A DNA stretch of 64,000 bases from Chara braunii (taxonomy: Eukaryota > Streptophyta > Charophyceae > Charales > Characeae), in NCBI GenBank assembly GCA_003427395.1, contig BFEA01000643.1, positions 627,449 through 691,448 on the forward strand. Reading direction: 5' to 3'. The position numbers were made by a program, and so were the translations under genes. The notes beneath the pieces are model-generated. The model had not been told where the DNA came from and did no database searches. It saw nothing but the letters and a program-made list of their open reading frames with translations. Below are positions 20,939-33,500 of this stretch, one piece after another; positions within the stretch are counted from its first letter, which is position 1, and every line of letters begins with the position of its first letter.

Positions 20939-23676
20939 TCAGTCATAGGGAGTTACTCGCCCTGCGCATATCGTGCTACTTCTAGTATTCCCTGCCAGAA
21001 AGATGATCGGATCCTGGCGCTGCATCCAATGGAGCCCCGCCACCACTACTTTCGCTAGGTACTTGCTCTTTCTGAGCTCTTCACACAACGTGAGTATGTT
21101 GCAGCACGTCAGCCCCTCGTTATTCGAGTTCTGAGCAATGCGTAGAATCATGTTTGCGATTACCGCAAATTTACCCGACTGGGGTCCATATGAAGTGAAG
21201 TCTTTGTACGTACGAAATTGCAGTGGCTCATCCCCCCAAATTATTCCTGCATTTTTTAACTTGTGGGACATCAGCAGTACCTTGGCCCCACATACCATCA
21301 TCCTGGTTTCTAGAAAATCCAATAGGCTGTTACCCGGGTCTGTTCGTTCAAGCACTAGGTCGTTCGGATAACATTTCGTCACGCTATCAAGATACCGTTC
21401 GTCTTTGGATGCCCCTTGCTCATCCGAGGTTCGAAACAAAACAATAATCAACAAGTCGTCAATATATCACTTACCCATAACAAGTCGCTTGTCCGCCCCC
21501 AAGGACTCGATAAACCGATTCTCAATCATCATGCACATCACACATGCGAGAGGCGGGCTCGCCCTGCCTCCCATGGGTATTCCCTTCTTTTGTCGAAGCA
21601 TAGAATCGGAAACCAGGAAGTAAGTGTTTTCTAATTGAAATTCTGCTAACCCGATCAGCGTTTTTAATCGAACTGACTTCCAACCAGTTTCCCCGTGCGA
21701 TTTTCCAAAGCGTGCTTCCTTTTTTCTTTGATTAACTCTGATCCATTTGATTGATTTGGAATGAAAGCGATCCACAATCCAAGCAACCGCCTTCTGAATC
21801 GCAGTGTGAGGAAGTTGGGTGAACATTTCTTGATGTCATAGGTGCGAGCTATGATACCAAGGTTTCCTTTCTTCACTTCCGGCAGCTCGTTGATCTTTGT
21901 AATTTCCTCGTTTAACTTGTCAATGACTCTCAAGTTAAAGTGCGGTTCTTTAACTCTACGGATGAGTTCATTCAAGGCAGTCGACAAAATGCCAGAGGCC
22001 ACCTTGAACGGACTCATATAGGATGGTACAATAGGCCGCTTTTTGGATTTGTCTTTCTCTTTTGAGATGATGTATCCATGCTGCAAGTCTCCTTTATCGT
22101 CCCATCTTCCGATCTCAAGAAAACCCACCTTTTTATATTCCTCCTTGATTTTGGTAAAAACATCTTGTTTAGGCATAGGTACAGACTCGTAATTCTCATT
22201 CTCAAGAAACATCTTCCTTAGACCGGCTTCATAAGACAGGGGGCATTCAAGCCATGTCTCACTTATGTTCCGGTCTAAAGGGGATCTAACAAGGCCTTCA
22301 AGTGCTTGTTGTACCCCTTTCACATACTCACACAACACACTCCCTTCCGGCATTTTTTCTCCTGGACATGATACCAGACGGTAATCAATACGTATCTGGG
22401 GATATGCCACGCCCTTTGTCTGCAAACACTCAATGGCATTATTACATGCGAGGTTAAGCGCTTCCCTGGATGCCAAAGAACCAGGAAACGGAACATTTTT
22501 GGCGTTAAACAAAAACGGATGCATCCCCTCCACCTCACTGAGTTTCACCGCAACATGCCTATTGACTTTAGGCAAGTCAAAGTCTGCGCAGACACAGTTA
22601 AAACAGGACTGTCGTGCGTATGACTTATGATTATGCAGAAGATCCCCGACAGATTTGGCTTTAAGCCAAACTGCCTTTGTTCTCCTTGCGGGTTAGTAGG
22701 TTACCTAGTGATTGTGGTCGAATGGAATCTGAAATCCAAGATTTTACTTCCATTTCAACCTTCCTTTTATCAATTGCTGTACAAAATGGTAACTTAACAA
22801 CCACATTCACACGAGGGTTAATACCAAATTTTCTCTTGAAAATATTTGTGAGGACCCCGCGGATGATCTGCCTGCCCCAATGCTGGTTCACTGTTTTAAC
22901 CGCGTTGTTCAGCTCAATGAGTTGCGATAAATCTAGTTTATACAAGTCACGACGTTTCCACGGTGCTCTGAGAAGTGCCACAAGCTCATGTTTCAACAGA
23001 TCGGTTTTGGTTTTAGTGCGGATTATTTCGACAATCTGCATATCTCCACCATGCTCAATAGCCGTCTTCGCATCACCTCTCCACGGATCTCCACTTTAGA
23101 AAACCCAAGCAGCAACACAACCAAACGCCACGCCCTTAACCATCTCCCACCACTTCCGTTTGAGATTATAATCTCTTTCTTCACTTTGCCTTTACTAATA
23201 AGTTTAAAGATTTTGAGCAGATCTGGTTCATGTCTTATTTCAACAACTGGGCAATCAAAAAACAATGGCTCAACAATATCCGTGGCAGGCAACTGCCTAC
23301 ATAGTTGTGACTTCTTCTTCCCACGCGTTCTTCGTGCTTTTTTCCCACACTTTGTGTCACTCGCGTTCAATCCGGGGTTACAGTCGCTAATGACTGTCTG
23401 TTCCATAGTATCTATCATCAACCCATCCCCGAAGCAAATCGGTATCGGGACGTAATGCTCAGCACCAACTTTCAGTGACCACACATGGATTTTTTGCTTG
23501 ATGATGCCCTTGACAGCTTTGAAGTGCTCAGACCATCGCTCTCGCAGTATGCGGGTGGTCTTCCCTACATACACAGCCTTATGACATAGTGACATGAGTA
23601 CATACACACACTCACGCCCTTCTAACAGACTATTCCATGCACTACTAGGCATTCTGAGCCAGAATCGTAAGTACAC
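20939..23676 (-). pseudogene. Penelope-like retroelement, N-terminal GIY-YIG then reverse transcriptase (Chlamys type), decayed
   Basis: On the minus strand the reading starts near 23676. A GIY-YIG nuclease domain comes first ('CVYVL', then 'AVYVGKTTRILRERWSEHFK', with a Glu in 'DTMEQTVI'), then a basic linker 'KKARRTRGKKK'. A second segment (23041-22661) leads through a shifted frame with a 'CFNCVC' cysteine cluster near 22580-22600 into the RT. RT landmarks are 'YDIK' followed in the next frame by 'MFTQLPH' (about 21810-21850), 'GIPMGG' (21567-21584) and the catalytic 'YIDD' (21455-21466). Breaks are frameshifts near 23030, 22660 and 21828, and a TGA at 21467-21469 directly before YIDD. A nuclease placed before the RT is the permuted order known from the Chlamys clade of green algae and protists. 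Canonical Penelope elements have it after the RT. The copy cannot make a working protein. Confidence 0.85.
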
Positions 23677-25484
23677 CCGCCCCCATGCTATCTCGTTTCT
23701 AAGGCAAGCAAGCAGGATGACAAGGACGTGGATTCAATCGAGAAGCCCTCGTGTAGATCTGCAACGCCCTTCAGTTTTCTGATTCGATTCGCTGCGCGGC
23801 GTAATGCACGAAGGGAGCCCCAACTCAGTTTCCCTTGACCGGATCGTCAGGTAATGTACCAGTCCCAGTGGACCGTGTCAGCGTGGAAGACTCTGCGGTA
23901 TCGAGCGCATCGGTCCCGCACGGGGACCCTCCCCACCGCGTCACACAGGATTTGGCAGGACTTGTCACGAAGAGCGTTTGCCGCTCCGGCCGAGTGCGCC
24001 AGCCGTACCTCTCGCCAGCCCCTACGACACGACAGGGTCACGCGAGGCACCGCTTAGTAACGCTTACCTCCACCTGCGGGAGTTGTCACCATCCCTTAGG
24101 TGAGCGTATCCCCGTCGAGCTACTGAACCACATGCGAAAGCTTTCCGTATACAATTGCAGAGGTGGCCCAGCCGAGGGCGTTTCTCGCTTGCTGTAGCAT
24201 AGGGGGTACTTACGGTCGAACGCCCAAAATCGAACCCGCACACGAACCGACTCACGGGGGGGCTGAAGTCCCAAGCGCGACCCGGCGTCAGTCGACTAGG
24301 ACGCACCCTACACACCACACGTTACGCCACAACACTCACACTCACCACGCATAACACATGGACACGCACAAAACAACCACTACAAACAACACCACGACAC
24401 AACAATACTCCTAGTCCCTTCTGTATCCGACCCATAACTCTATGCGGCAAGAATCAGATAGGTATCGCGCGCTGGATTTCTGTATAAGAGTCGTGCGAGC
24501 GCATGACCTTCTCACATCGACCAGCCATGCGGGCATACGCGGTAACTATCGCGTTGATGGGGTACTATAAGGTACTCATAGCCTCGCGGCCCTTGATAAT
24601 CTCGAGGGTCGCGTTCGACACTCAAGTATCGGCTTACAGGCGCTTTGAGTGGTAATCTCTCGACGCCAGACAACCGCCATGTGCGGTTGAATACCACACC
24701 CTCTTCTGCACCCTGTGCAGAGGGGTGGAGTAGACAACTTTAGGGCTGTCGTGGTAGCCAAAATCAAGGGGTTTGACTTTGACGGCTACCACGGACTACA
24801 ACGTCCAACTATAAACTCGAAAAGAAAAAGCAACCATTGATAAAAGAGACTCCGCTTGACCCATAACTTTTCGTAGCGGAAGTCGGTAACTGTCGTGCGC
24901 GAGGTTTAGTATAAGATCCCGTGGACGCCAGACCTACGCCTACCGAGTTGCAATGCAGCCCTACCCAGGAAGTCGCGATGACAGCGCATTGCCCATACCC
25001 AAATGGCCTTATCTGAGCCGCGGGGTCGCCTTCGACGCTCAGGCGTCAGCTGAAGTGCGCGCTAAGGGGGACAACCCTTTAGCGAGCGCCAAACCGGCCT
25101 GAAGTGCGCGCTAAGGGGGCCTTACCATCTCCTGCACCCTTAGGTGTCCCTAAGGGCGCGGGGTAAGATGGTCCCTAGGGCAGGAAGGAATTCGGTGCGG
25201 TGGTGAGTTGTCTGGCGCATCACCAGCGATACGCTAGCCCTTCCGCAAGGAAAAGAAACAACTTTATCGTTCCACCAAAATAACTTTCAACAAGGAAAAG
25301 AAACAATACCTGAAACCCGGGGCGTCCTGGACAGGGACCATCGTATTGCCGGCTCGGGGCTGACGTCTGACCAAGAATTCTTCAAGAAAGGTAGAGGGGG
25401 TCATCCCCTCCCTTCCATTCATCCCAACCCTTGATTAGGTCCTTAGTACGCGGGCACTTCAGGCCACGCTAATACCCCGTCCTG

Positions 25485-25531
25485 ATACATATATATATAT
25501 ATATATACGTACATCTATATATATATATATA
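25485..25531 (+). repeat. (TA)n microsatellite inside the left arm
   Basis: Two 'tatatatatata' runs separated by 'cgtacatc'. The right arm has a shorter equivalent at about 45950-45960, so the tract is an ancestral feature of the repeat. Confidence 0.85.
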
Positions 25532-26737
25532 GGGGAATAGATATGTGACGATCACATCTCACAATCACAATGAGACTTCTCATAGCCATACATATATGTG
25601 AGATCGCGTAGTCCAATCCAATAATTCGAGCCACAGACCACACCTTCAATCACATTAAAGAGTCACACAAAAGTCCACGCACTACACAGAGTCAACTCCA
25701 ACCAATTTGCATACTCATACCCCTTTGCTTTAGCCATGCAAGCCCCAACCTACAGCCAACCAACCATAATTAAATACTCAGTACCTTTGTTAAATGACCA
25801 TTCAATAAAAGTCCTGGTGAAACCATAACAAGACAATAAAATCACCAGGGCTAAAGCCTTTTTAGGTTGAGTATTGAGAGTGAATTGGGGTTGAGTCGTA
25901 AACCAACGAATTGACAACCGACCTGTTATCAGTGATAACGGAAAAGTAATCCTTTTGAAGGAACAGGCTGAACANATCAAGCCTTCAAGCNAAANCACGN
26001 AAACCTGCATCACANTATAGGCCAAAGAAAGGTACTACTTATGTTTATGCCAAGGGGAGAATACTCCCCAAGTGGTAACCTAGCTCCTCTACCAGTACCA
26101 AGTCACTGACCATCTCCCCTAACCAGGATGGATCTACTGGGTAGCTCCTAGCTGAAAAATATTCTAACTCCTCAAGTTCTACAAAATTTCAGCAGCGCTT
26201 CCCGTAGGAAAAGTGTTTTTTCAGAATTTCTACAAGCTCAAAAAATGACCAACTCTTTCAGATTTGTAGAAATTTTGGCAGCGCTTCCCGTAGGAACAGG
26301 AGGCTGTCAAGATTTATACAAGGCTGAAAGACAGAAAGACAAAGCAAGCTATACTTGGGATTATCTTCTGACATCTGCTTGATGGTTCGGGATCAATGAT
26401 AGCATGCACAACCTTTCGATGAGATTGTGAGTTAGCCCTGATCCTAACTCCTTAGCAGGGTCAGTCCTATCTTCATCCCAAGTTCTCCCTCCCATCATCC
26501 ATCTCATCTACCTATGGCTCCAACACTTGGCGAGCGTCTAAAGCAACTAGCCTATTGAAACAGACGCCCCAGAGAGAGAGCCCACAAGCATGCATAAACA
26601 AACATCTCTCACAATCCCACATCGATTTGCCCAAGTAGTTTATTAGATCATTCAGTTGTTTTCCCTTAGTAACCCCCCTTACTTATGACATAGGATCAAA
26701 CAAGGCCCTAACTTAAGGGTATGTCAAACCTGCCTAC

Positions 26738-27620
26738 CCTAGGGTGTATCCAACATTGTATACATAACGCATACGACCAAACTGCCCTACCCTAGGGTAC
26801 GCCTGGTTTCTGCCAACCCAACGACATGAAGCATAGGACCAAACTGTCCTAACCCTTAGGGTACCCTGTCTGCCTTATACAAGGTTACATATGGCATAAC
26901 ATAAGACCATCCCTACCCTAGGGTACGTTTAATTTGCCTGAACATAGGTACAAACGACAAAAAGTCGGACCACCCTACCCTAGGGTAAGTCCTACTTACA
27001 TCACATCAACGACAAAAGCATACCACTAGGCGGCCCTAACCCTTAGGGTACGCCTAGTTAGTCATACAACAGGTAATATGATATAGACACTTGCGCAAAC
27101 ATTACGTTTTTCCTTCTCTTGCTAGGCAGTCGATCGAACCTTTCCAACAAATGGAACTTCCGATCCGCCTTCTTCGTTTAGAAGGGAAAATAAAACAGAT
27201 TTATACTAATACTCTGCTCCTTAGTGTTATCATGAACATACAACTGAACCGCCCTACCCTATGGTACGTTCAGTCTGCCCAGTTACTTTCTTTTTATTCT
27301 TCATATATTTCCCTTCTTCTTTAGTGCTACCTGACTTATTGACTGTTTTTCCCTACCCTAGGGTGCCTTGTCTGTCAGAAGTATAAGTTCAAAATAGTAT
27401 GCGTATCAAGTTTTATACTTTGGTTGACGAATTGATTCATGGCTCATGGCTAAGCCGCCCTACCCTAGGGTACGCTTAGTTTTATGCCCTTTGATCCCTC
27501 AAAAGAAACATACTTCTCAACTCATTAACATAAATACCAGGATTCTGAGCCTTCCCTACCCTAGGGTGCCCTTCCTCGTGTTCAGAAACCCCAAAACAAA
27601 CATCGATTGACCCATCCTAC
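26738..27620 (+). repeat. Spaced array of the palindrome 'taccctagggta'
   Basis: About eleven copies of 'ctaccctagggta' or close variants lie near 26738, 26784, 26850, 26911, 26975, 27032, 27250, 27350, 27450, 27553 and 27607. Gaps are 45-220 bp of otherwise unrelated AT-rich DNA. The 12-base core is a perfect palindrome. The equivalent positions of the right arm (43711-44430) carry a different motif. Confidence 0.88.
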
Positions 27621-29806
27621 CCTAGGTGGGACCAGCCATAAAGTCATTCACACAGCCCAACAAACATCAATAAAACATAGCACTGAGCCCACATCCACTC
27701 GGAGGAGTTCAGCCTTGGGTTGACCCGGTCAAAGCATGCAAAACGCCTTCACCCCACATTCCCCCAGTTCATTCTGTCTGACTTTACTCAATGAATATCT
27801 GATCTCTCATACATACTTGTTAATTTAGCCTTTTCAACAACATGTCATAACAAAAGATAAAAGTAATAACCTTCCATAATTATGTTCTCAGGTAGCCCAA
27901 GGGAATAATGTAGTTAGGGGAAGGGATCACATGCGTAAGACGAAATTATACCTGAGTGTTCCCTGCCTCCAGAACCCCGCCTGGGCTCCGGCAGAGCTCC
28001 CGCAATCGGTGGGGCAACCTCCTACAGAGGCCTTGATGCGGACCTACGGGTTGCAATCCCGCCTGCCGCCTTCCTCTCGTAACCTCAGACTAGATTTAGA
28101 GTAAGAAGGCCAGAGGTAGAAAGTTCAGACTCTCGAGATACAGGAGTGGGCTAACTCAACTCACGTGAGAGGGCCTTGTAATCTAGATGCGCATGAGGGC
28201 CCCGCAATGATGGCCAGAAATCGCAGTAGAAGAGTCAAAGCGTCCAGAACATAGAGAACCAACATCCTGACTGACCTCCGAGTCGCAGCGATAACCCCCC
28301 CTTTCTAAGCTTGGTCTCTCCTTAGATCAAACCACTGGTATGTAGCCTAGAAAGGGCCATGTTCGAATAGAACACACCCCCGTGCCCTATTCGGATACAG
28401 GCTATAACAGTCTGACACAGTTACTTGTAAACCCAGACATGCAGAAGTAAAGGTCCACAGCTGCGCAAGAGAACCTATCAGTAGTAGTATAGAGTTACTG
28501 CAACAATGCGTAAATAGCGAGGCACGATCAACAATCTCCTGCAAGACAACGTAATAGTAACGCAGCCAGTATGCAGCGTACGTAGAAAATAACAATACAT
28601 GGCAACAGCCGGAGGAGACTTAGTCACTTAATTAGTGCTGGCCTCATTGCGCTCAGGCACAGTTCGGAGTGCACCATAATGGCGCGCAATAGCACGACGC
28701 AGTTTGCAAGGCGTGGTGAGACACAATGGTACACAATGGATGTATGATAACTGCACAAGAATACGCAACAACCATTTAACCATACTGCGTTGTCATCACC
28801 ATAAAGCCGGACGCCGTATATTGCAATACACACTGTGCCCCAACGTCATAGCAGCCACATGCTCAACAAAAACTCAGTAATCGTGCACAACCAAAGTGGA
28901 GTGTGCAGCAGCTTGCAGGGGAAACCCACCCGTATGCTCAGCAAGCTCAGCATCTTGAGGGTGCCAGCCGACCGTAGCTACAGACCTCCGCCCACACATT
29001 CAACGACGAACTCTTAGCCTGCCGATCATTGCTGTGTTTGGACCTGATGACTTTCCACCAGCCATCCACCACCACCCTTAGAACCAAGAAACGAGCTCTT
29101 GATCTGTCAATCCTTGCTATGTCTGCAACCGGTGAGCTCTCCCGTGTGCCTATTTAGCAGACTGAGGTCTCGCTCGTTACCAGACTTAACCAGACAGGTC
29201 ACTCCACCAACTAAGAACGAGGACGCATTCGACTGCCATCCCAGCCAGGTACGTGTAGAACAAACCATATATCTTCCTGCTCATGCCAACAGGTATGTCT
29301 CGGCAAAGACCTCTCTCCACTTTTTCCTTGAATCCTCCTCTCTCCTTCGATCCCTCCCACTGTGTATATGTGTGTATGTCGTGCGTCCGTGTCTGCGTTG
29401 TTCGTACCGGTTATCTACTGACTAAGAGCGCCTCATAACCGAGCATGAAGATAGACACCTGGGTGTCGAGTATGAATGCGAGCACCTAGGCTCCTCTGCC
29501 AGTCGGCAGTCATCCCCACCACAATGATCACCCCGGTAACGACTACGGCCACAACGAACAGCGCAGACACGCTTAAAACATTTCTACCATGCTCGGTATT
29601 GAGCAGTACGAGCAGCAATGGCGAGTTGATAGGAACTGCAGTTTAAGCCAGTGTAGGAAACAACCACCACGAGCTAGGCGGCAAGGCTCTCGACCATATC
29701 AAACGCAACGAGCACTACTGGCGACGATGAAGGGGATCACCACGTAAATGGCCTGGCACTGTAGTTCGACTTTCGGTTCACCCCGTACCGACGCCGAGGT
29801 GAGCTC

Positions 29807-29838
29807 TCTCTCCCTCTCTCTCTTTCTTCTCTCTCTGC
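29807..29838 (+). repeat. Interrupted (CT)n microsatellite
   Basis: 'ctctctctccctctctctct' followed by 'ttcttctctctctg' inside the left arm. No other feature. Confidence 0.85.
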
Positions 29839-30500
29839 GTGCGCACCTTACTCCAGAAGACAGTTCCTTGTCTGAGCATGGGTAAAATTGAGAATGCATC
29901 TTTCGCTAGGACACGGTAAGATACAATGCCTTTTTGAAGTTCCTTTCTTCGGGCGCAGTTCTTACTGCCAAAATCGACTGATCTACCTACTAACTTCCGA
30001 GTTCGACTCGTTCATCAGATTCGCCCACTCTTAAATCCTTGTCTTGGCCGTTACCCCACTCGATTCTATCAAGAATCGAGTGACATCTCGACCTCTTTGT
30101 CCCGTTATTCTCCCCTCTGTCATAGTTTTCACGCACTTCAAAACTTGCTTAACTCTAATCCTACTAATCCTTATCTAAAACTAACTCCAGAATCGGACTC
30201 GCCTGGGGTCAAAACCCCAAGATCGACTCCTCCCCCGCCCGATCCTGCTAAGGATTGAGCGAGCCCGACACTATCCCCTGCGCCTCACTTCGTCTCCCCG
30301 CCATCTCCGCCATCTTCATCCATCCACTAACGCCGCCTCTACTAGTCTATCTTCCAAACTAGCTTCACCACTACGCTCGCCCGGCCCCCGAACCTCCATA
30401 ACATCCCTTCCCTCGCTCGATTCCGATAGGTACCGAGTGTTCTATGCTTCACTAGCTGCGCCGAATCCGCCATCCCGCCATAGTGTTGTCTTCTTCATTC

Positions 30501-33500
30501 CCAACCTCCCATCGTACCTGGCTCACTTCATCGTCCCGGTTCAGTCCCCCTCTCATTGCTTCGTTCAACCTCAACTCCTTCCAGCCTGATAGCGCTTAGC
30601 CGCGGCCTGTCGGAGCCTCCTCTCCCCCGACTAATACGCCTCCGCACTCGTGACTCTCCGCCCTCTTCTTAGCTTCTGACGCCCCTCTCCCTACCGATCT
30701 GCCAGCGCCTTAGCGCAACGACCTCCCTCACTGCCCCGACCAGCTTTGAGAAACCTTCCCCGAACGGACCAGCTACTAGACGGGTCGATTAGTCGCTCGC
30801 CCTTATACTCAGGTCCGACGAACGATTTGCACGCCAGACTCACTGCTGCCTCCTCTCAGCCCGACGAGCGTTTTGCTCGGCAGTGCTGCAAGTCCCCCAC
30901 AACGCTCCGGGCATACCGCGCACGGGCCCTGCCCCTCTTGACGGCTAGGTTCATACGAGCGTAGCATGCTACTACGCGTGAGTCAACCCTGCGCACTGGG
31001 CATGCTAACCTTCTCTGTATCGTTCCAATTTTAACAGATGTCCCGAAGGACTGGGACCCAGGCCTGTGCTCCCACAGTTCAGTGGTGTATCCACTAAACG
31101 AGGCTTTTGGCCCTCACGGTCGGTCCCAGGACTGGTACCGGGTCTCGTCCCAGATAGAAAAAATAGGAAAAAAATACTAACAACAAATAAAAAATATGAA
31201 AAACTCAGAGATAAACGAAAGAAAAACGGATGCGGGAGAGGACCGTTGGAACTAGGTCCTTTCCTATAGGCCCGCGGCCGACTCCCCTTAGTAAAACCAA
31301 GGGGGATAGTCCCGCAGGACCCTCAACCCCTTGATTCACTCCAAGGTCCGCTCCTCCGCTGCTCCGCTACTCGCTGCTGGCCTCGATCCCAGGATCCTCC
31401 TGATAACAGTTCAGTGACATAACCTTTAGGGCTAAGCCCAAGCCTGGATACAGCAGGCGCATCCCTCTATATAAAGAGTAATGGTAGCATGCCCCGGCTT
31501 ACAAGGGTGTGCCAAGGCCACCGCTTGGCTAATCTCCCTGCACCCGGGGCCTTGTAATGCCGTGGCCACGGCCCAGGGCTCTCATAGCCTGCCATGAGCG
31601 CCCTTTCACCGCCCCTTTGATAACCCCGACTTCTATTCTACCCCGTGCCATCCTTACTTAGCCCCAGTGGCGGGTCCTTTTACCGACGATGCATGGCCAA
31701 CCCAGTGCCTGCGAAACCTCACACGGTGCGACCCTGAGACGTCGGCCCCTAGTGCGTCAAACAATATTCTCATTTGGTCACAGCCTTACCTAGTCACGAG
31801 ACGCTGCCCGCATAGTGCCGCGCGGAGGCCACTGCTTGCGTCTATGGTTCCTATACGCCGGCCCTTGCTGTATGAAGGGGTAAGTTTCTCCCTTTGGCTA
31901 CCGTCGCACATGCAGCCCAAGTGTGTCGTTACCTAGCAAATCTACTTCCGATGGCACATGCCGTATGAACGCAGGTGCACCATGGTCAACTCAACATAAG
32001 GAACAACCTTTCCTAGTCTTAATCAAAGCCAAAATTTCCGCCGGCAGACACGCCGATCCTATAGCATCAAGAACAAATCATCACGCATGCCTCAAAACTG
32101 CGCGCCCACACACCTTGCTCCCCGTCAACAATTCAGTCAACGCGAACCAAACACGACCGCACCTCCGCACGGTATACTCAAATTCTTAACAACCCTTATT
32201 TTCTGTCACTTGCAAAAACCAGGGCGGATACCCTTGTAAGGGTATTCGTGCTGACAACTTACCGGACCTTATTGAGCGACGTCCCCGTCGCGTCGAATAA
32301 TGAAAACTATCAATTCGGCCATAACTCCAAATGCTGACGAGAAAAGAACCAATCCGATTGGCCGACTGACTCCGTTCGAGTGTTTAACAGACAGTACCCA
32401 ACATGTCTCGCTGCTGCCAGGGTTTGAACCTGGGTCCCCTGCAAACGCGGGTGTACTAGATCAGTACTACAACGTAAAGTTCATGCTGAGTAGTTGCTGA
32501 TAATTCTCTCCCTTTGTCCTAGACATCTGCCGGTTCATCGTTGGGTGTCCTGTTTAGTCATCGTCCCGCGTACGGGGTCATAACTTAGGACGCGGGCCCT
32601 AACCTAGACCTATCAAATGCATTATAGCCTTTCTCACAAAATATTCACAAAAATATATAACTCTTATCACAGATCTCTCCTGCAGTCTAGTACAATAGAG
32701 TCAGGTCTCCATCTTGGCCCACCATAGCCTGGTTGATCGAGCCAGGTCTACGGCCCGTCCCGTTGTTATTTTAGCAACGGTACCCTCGTTGGTTATACAA
32801 CGATGGGCGATTCTCCTGATAAATCATACTATAAGGACTCACAAAAAATACGACTCGACTCTTATCCCTCCGACATCCCACGACAATACGACTCTCTGAG
32901 GCGGCCACACCCCTCAAGCCTTACCCTTTGGCGAGACGTGGGCCCGCTGCCAGGTTGCGCCGGTCAGCAGCCAACGCTAGGGGTTGCACCCTAGTGATGT
33001 CAGATTAACCCCTAGCTGGGTCTCACATACATGTCTTAAGATTAGCATCATAGTGACTGGACGGTGTGTCGCAATAACCTCAGGCCTACTGCGGGACTAC
33101 GCAAAGGTCTGACTCACTCAAAGGCACAGCGCCCTCTCCAAAACCCAAAAAAAAACCACCGCCAGATTCACAGGGTTGTGGCCTCCCACTTGATCAGAGT
33201 AAAGCAGACCACGCATCTTACAGACGTCTCTCAAAATTTCACCAATTTGCGACCTTCCAAACTTTCACCAAAATAATAATTTGTCTTGGTCTCTCTCGTC
33301 AGACTTTATCATCCAACTGCTTTCCATGCCATTTCAAATCATTTAACCACCTTCCACTTTTGAAGGGGACTCACTCATAAAATCTCACAACCACCTCCCT
33401 CATGGAGGGTAATCAACCATAAACACTCATTACTGAGAGACCAACTTATGGGTACTCTCCACAACTCAACAAATAACATTCGGCATGGACAAGCATTTGA

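Larger units (their letters stand above)
23790..30500 (-). repeat. Left arm of a large inverted repeat pair (long non-coding repeat)
   Basis: The reverse complement of this region is collinear with 41.0-46.76 kb. Anchors are 24163-24310 with 46540-46690, 25430-25530 with 45940-46020, 25750-25960 with 45540-45740, 26190-26290 with 44750-45230, 26730-27620 with 43710-44430, and 27970-28070 with 43340-43440. A weaker match joins 29990-30200 with 41290-41460. The outer end overlaps the fragment at 1-250. The inner limit is approximate. No coding frame is shared between the arms, so the repeat looks non-coding. Within it, 24470-24660 and 24890-25060 are a diverged direct duplication that the right arm lacks. 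Confidence 0.75.

Noticed and set aside
21467-21469. Stop-codon recoding (TGA read as an amino acid) in the Penelope RT
   Set aside because: The same copy has frameshifts and other decay. A single transition is the simpler explanation.
26738-27620. Interstitial telomere repeats
   Set aside because: 'ccctaggg' resembles the telomere repeat, but the motif is a spaced palindrome, not a tandem 'ccctaaa' series.
29041-29060. Hammerhead ribozyme core ('ctgatga')
   Set aside because: No matching 'gaaa' with flanking stems was found at the right distance, and the site is not next to the Penelope element.
32411-32472. Functional tRNA gene
   Set aside because: Only the T-arm is good. The acceptor stem, D-arm and anticodon stem do not pair.
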